Source of the DNA: Nonomuraea solani
GTDB taxonomy: Bacteria > Actinomycetota > Actinomycetes > Streptosporangiales > Streptosporangiaceae
Length of the DNA stretch: 64,000 nt
Reading direction: 5' to 3'
Assembly: GCF_900108335.1 (NCBI RefSeq)
Contig: NZ_FNVT01000026.1
Span: 1 to 64,000, forward strand
Positions 62,566-64,000 of the stretch are shown here, in pieces. The number at the start of each line of letters is the position of its first letter. The stretch's first letter is position 1. The position numbers were made by a program, and so were the translations under genes. The notes under the pieces are model-generated. The model ran no database searches and was not told the DNA's origin. It worked only from the letters and a program-made list of their open reading frames with translations.

Positions 62566-63812
62566 TGGCCAGCGCTCAGGCGAAGCCCGCGATGTTCCTG
62601 CCTGGCCCGGTCCCTGATCGGACGATCTGGTCGGGCTGGGACCGATTCCGGCGCACCCGTCACGACTTCGTCCCCGCCCCAAGAATCACCCTCAAGGCCT
62701 TTGAGGACATGAGTAGCCGGCAGCAGCGGGTCCACAACCTGCACCGGGTCGCCACCCACTCCAACCTGGCGATCCAGGAAACCCCGATGAGCGCTCACGT
62801 CGCATGGAAACTGCGCGCCCTGATCGAGGACAACGCCCTCAACCACGGCCCCGACACCCGTCCTGGCGCGATGCTCAACGGCGGCGGTTGCCAAGGCAAG
62901 ACCGAAACGATCTGCGAAGTCCTGGCCGCGTTCGAGGAGGCATGGCTGAGCCTCTACGACCAGATCCCCGGCGCCATGCCCGGCACCCGTGACCTGCACG
63001 CCCCGGTCGCTTACATTCGCACTCCGGTCAAGGCGACTCCGATCTCCACCTGCCAGCGGATCTTGGACTTCTACGGCGAGGACTACAAAGGGATGCGGCA
63101 GGAAGACCTGATCCGCACCGTCAAGACCGCCATTTACGATCATGCCACCAAGGCATTGGTCCTGGACGACATCACTCGTCTCAAGCTTCATCGCGAGGCC
63201 GACCAGGACGTCCTGGACCTGATCCGGGAGCTGATGAGCCTGCCTGTCACCTTGATCCTTGTCGGTGTCGGCATCCCCTCCTCCGGGCTGCTGCGCGACG
63301 GCCGCCGTGACCCCCGCACCGGCCAATGGTTATTCCCGCCGGTCAAGGACCGTGGCAGGAGCCCCAACGCTGACGCTCCAGGCCAAACCGATCTGCGTTT
63401 CGACCTCCTGGAACTCGGTGCGTTCACCTACGACACCAAATCTGCCATCGCCGCCTGGACCGCCCACCTGGTCGGCATCGAGCAGCAACTACGGCTCCTG
63501 AAAGCCGAAGACGGCATGCTCAGCGAAGGCGATATGCCCGAATACCTCTACCGCCGCACCGGCGGCGTGGTCGGACTGCTGAGGAAACTCATCCAATCCG
63601 GATGCCGCTACGCCATCGAAACGGGACGCGAGCGACTCACCATCGGATTGCTGGACGAACTCGCCCTCAGCCCTGCTGACCTACCCGATCTCGACCCCGA
63701 GTCCGGCGAGATGCCCCACATCCCAGAACCTGCTGCCGCACCGGCACGCAAGGCCACCAAACCCCGCAACACCGTCTACGACGACCGTGGCGCATGCGAA
63801 ACCGCGAGCTGA
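62565..63812 (+). CDS. tnsC: TnsC-like AAA+ ATPase, 415 aa
   Basis: GTG 62565 overlaps the tnsB stop by 1 nt. Walker A is MLNGGGCQGKTETI (near residue 106), Walker B KALVLDDITRLKL (near 200), and sensor 1 lies in VTLILVGVGIPSSGL. The C-terminal part has FTYDTKSAIAAWTAHLVG and TGGVVGLLRKLIQ, the lid-like helices of the TniB/TnsC group. TnsC oligomerises on target DNA chosen by TniQ and recruits TnsAB. Ends 6 bp before the tniQ start. Confidence 0.88.
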   Translation: MASAQAKPAMFLPGPVPDRTIWSGWDRFRRTRHDFVPAPRITLKAFEDMSSRQQRVHNLHRVATHSNLAIQETPMSAHVAWKLRALIEDNALNHGPDTRPGAMLNGGGCQGKTETICEVLAAFEEAWLSLYDQIPGAMPGTRDLHAPVAYIRTPVKATPISTCQRILDFYGEDYKGMRQEDLIRTVKTAIYDHATKALVLDDITRLKLHREADQDVLDLIRELMSLPVTLILVGVGIPSSGLLRDGRRDPRTGQWLFPPVKDRGRSPNADAPGQTDLRFDLLELGAFTYDTKSAIAAWTAHLVGIEQQLRLLKAEDGMLSEGDMPEYLYRRTGGVVGLLRKLIQSGCRYAIETGRERLTIGLLDELALSPADLPDLDPESGEMPHIPEPAAAPARKATKPRNTVYDDRGACETAS

Positions 63813-63818
63813 ACGACC

Positions 63819-64000
63819 GTGACAGCCTCACCCGGGCAACCCCTCGCCAGAAGCCTGGCCCCGCTCCCTGATGAATCGCTGCCTGGATTTCTGCTCCGGC
63901 TCTCGCATCGACTGGGGTTGTCCCCGATCCGGGTCGCTGAGCTATCCGGTTTGAGCAGCGACGCCAGACGTGTCGCCACCGATCACCTTCTCGCCCTGCC
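63819..64000 (+). CDS. tniQ: TniQ-family target-selection protein, 5' end (partial)
   Basis: GTG 63819, 6 bp after tnsC, running off the window. The visible 60 codons read ARSLAPLPDESLPGFLLRLS followed by HRLGLSPIRVAELSGL, the standard opening of TniQ/TnsD proteins (PLPDESLxSxLxR). No zinc-finger region is visible yet. Whether it is a short TniQ (as in CRISPR-associated Tn7-like elements) or a longer TnsD-like protein is decided beyond the window. Confidence 0.85.
   Translation, partial: MTASPGQPLARSLAPLPDESLPGFLLRLSHRLGLSPIRVAELSGLSSDARRVATDHLLAL

Noticed and set aside
1..64000. tRNA, rRNA or CRISPR loci.
   Set aside because: I looked for cloverleaf-like T-loop signatures, rRNA-conserved strings and spaced repeats and found none that I could support by eye.

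Overview
High-GC actinomycete DNA. Evidence for the host: GTG/TTG starts, an AfsR/SARP-type regulator, a class III lanthipeptide cluster with TTA codons, FxLD-type methyltransferase sequence, DNRLRE-type secreted proteins, and IS families typical of Streptomyces-like and Streptosporangiales-like genomes. I cannot fix genus or species. The window is an accessory region dense in insertion sequences, gene remnants, antiphage defence genes and conflict genes.

Left part (1-15.9 kb): an ISKra4 transposase end, a small unknown gene and an IS701 remnant come first. Next is a 2291-residue secreted multidomain protein ending in a NucA/NucB-type DNase domain, facing a convergent SMI1/KNR4 (SUKH) gene across a perfect 16-bp hairpin; this looks like a polymorphic toxin and its immunity protein. 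After a deoxyribosyltransferase-like gene and an IS982 remnant lies an OLD-like ATPase/TOPRIM nuclease gene split by an IS110 element and abutted by an IS1380 element.

Biosynthetic part (15.9-28.9 kb): an ABC exporter (minus strand), an AfsR-like SARP regulator, a three-domain class III lanthipeptide synthetase, a previously unlisted 50-residue precursor gene (23615-23767), a strong 17-bp hairpin, then three overlapping ABC transporter genes (FtsX-like permease, fused permease-ATPase, ATPase). The precursor has the leader motif LYDLQ and two Ser-x2-Ser-x2-Cys ring motifs. In-frame TTA codons in the regulator, synthetase and permease suggest bldA control.

Middle part (28.9-44.3 kb): an IS630 pseudogene; an IS5 element with perfect terminal repeats and a 5-bp target duplication; an IS1380 fragment; a NACHT protein with a glycine-zipper membrane tail; a junction of Tn554-like genes; a secreted EEP-fold nuclease divergent from an HTH-membrane protein; fragments of Ig-like, GNAT and MDR genes; an intact rve transposase; and a Sel1-repeat protein probably truncated by it.

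Defence part (44.3-55.5 kb): a kinase-helicase fusion plus a PLD-like protein, matching Mokosh type I, followed by a complete convergent type I restriction-modification operon (hsdM-hsdS-hsdR).

Right end (55.9-64 kb): a methyltransferase gene interrupted by two in-frame TAG codons, two small phosphotransferases (one bracketed by bipartite inverted repeats), and the start of a Tn7-like transposon operon tnsA-tnsB-tnsC-tniQ that runs off the window. Its cargo would be expected beyond position 64000.
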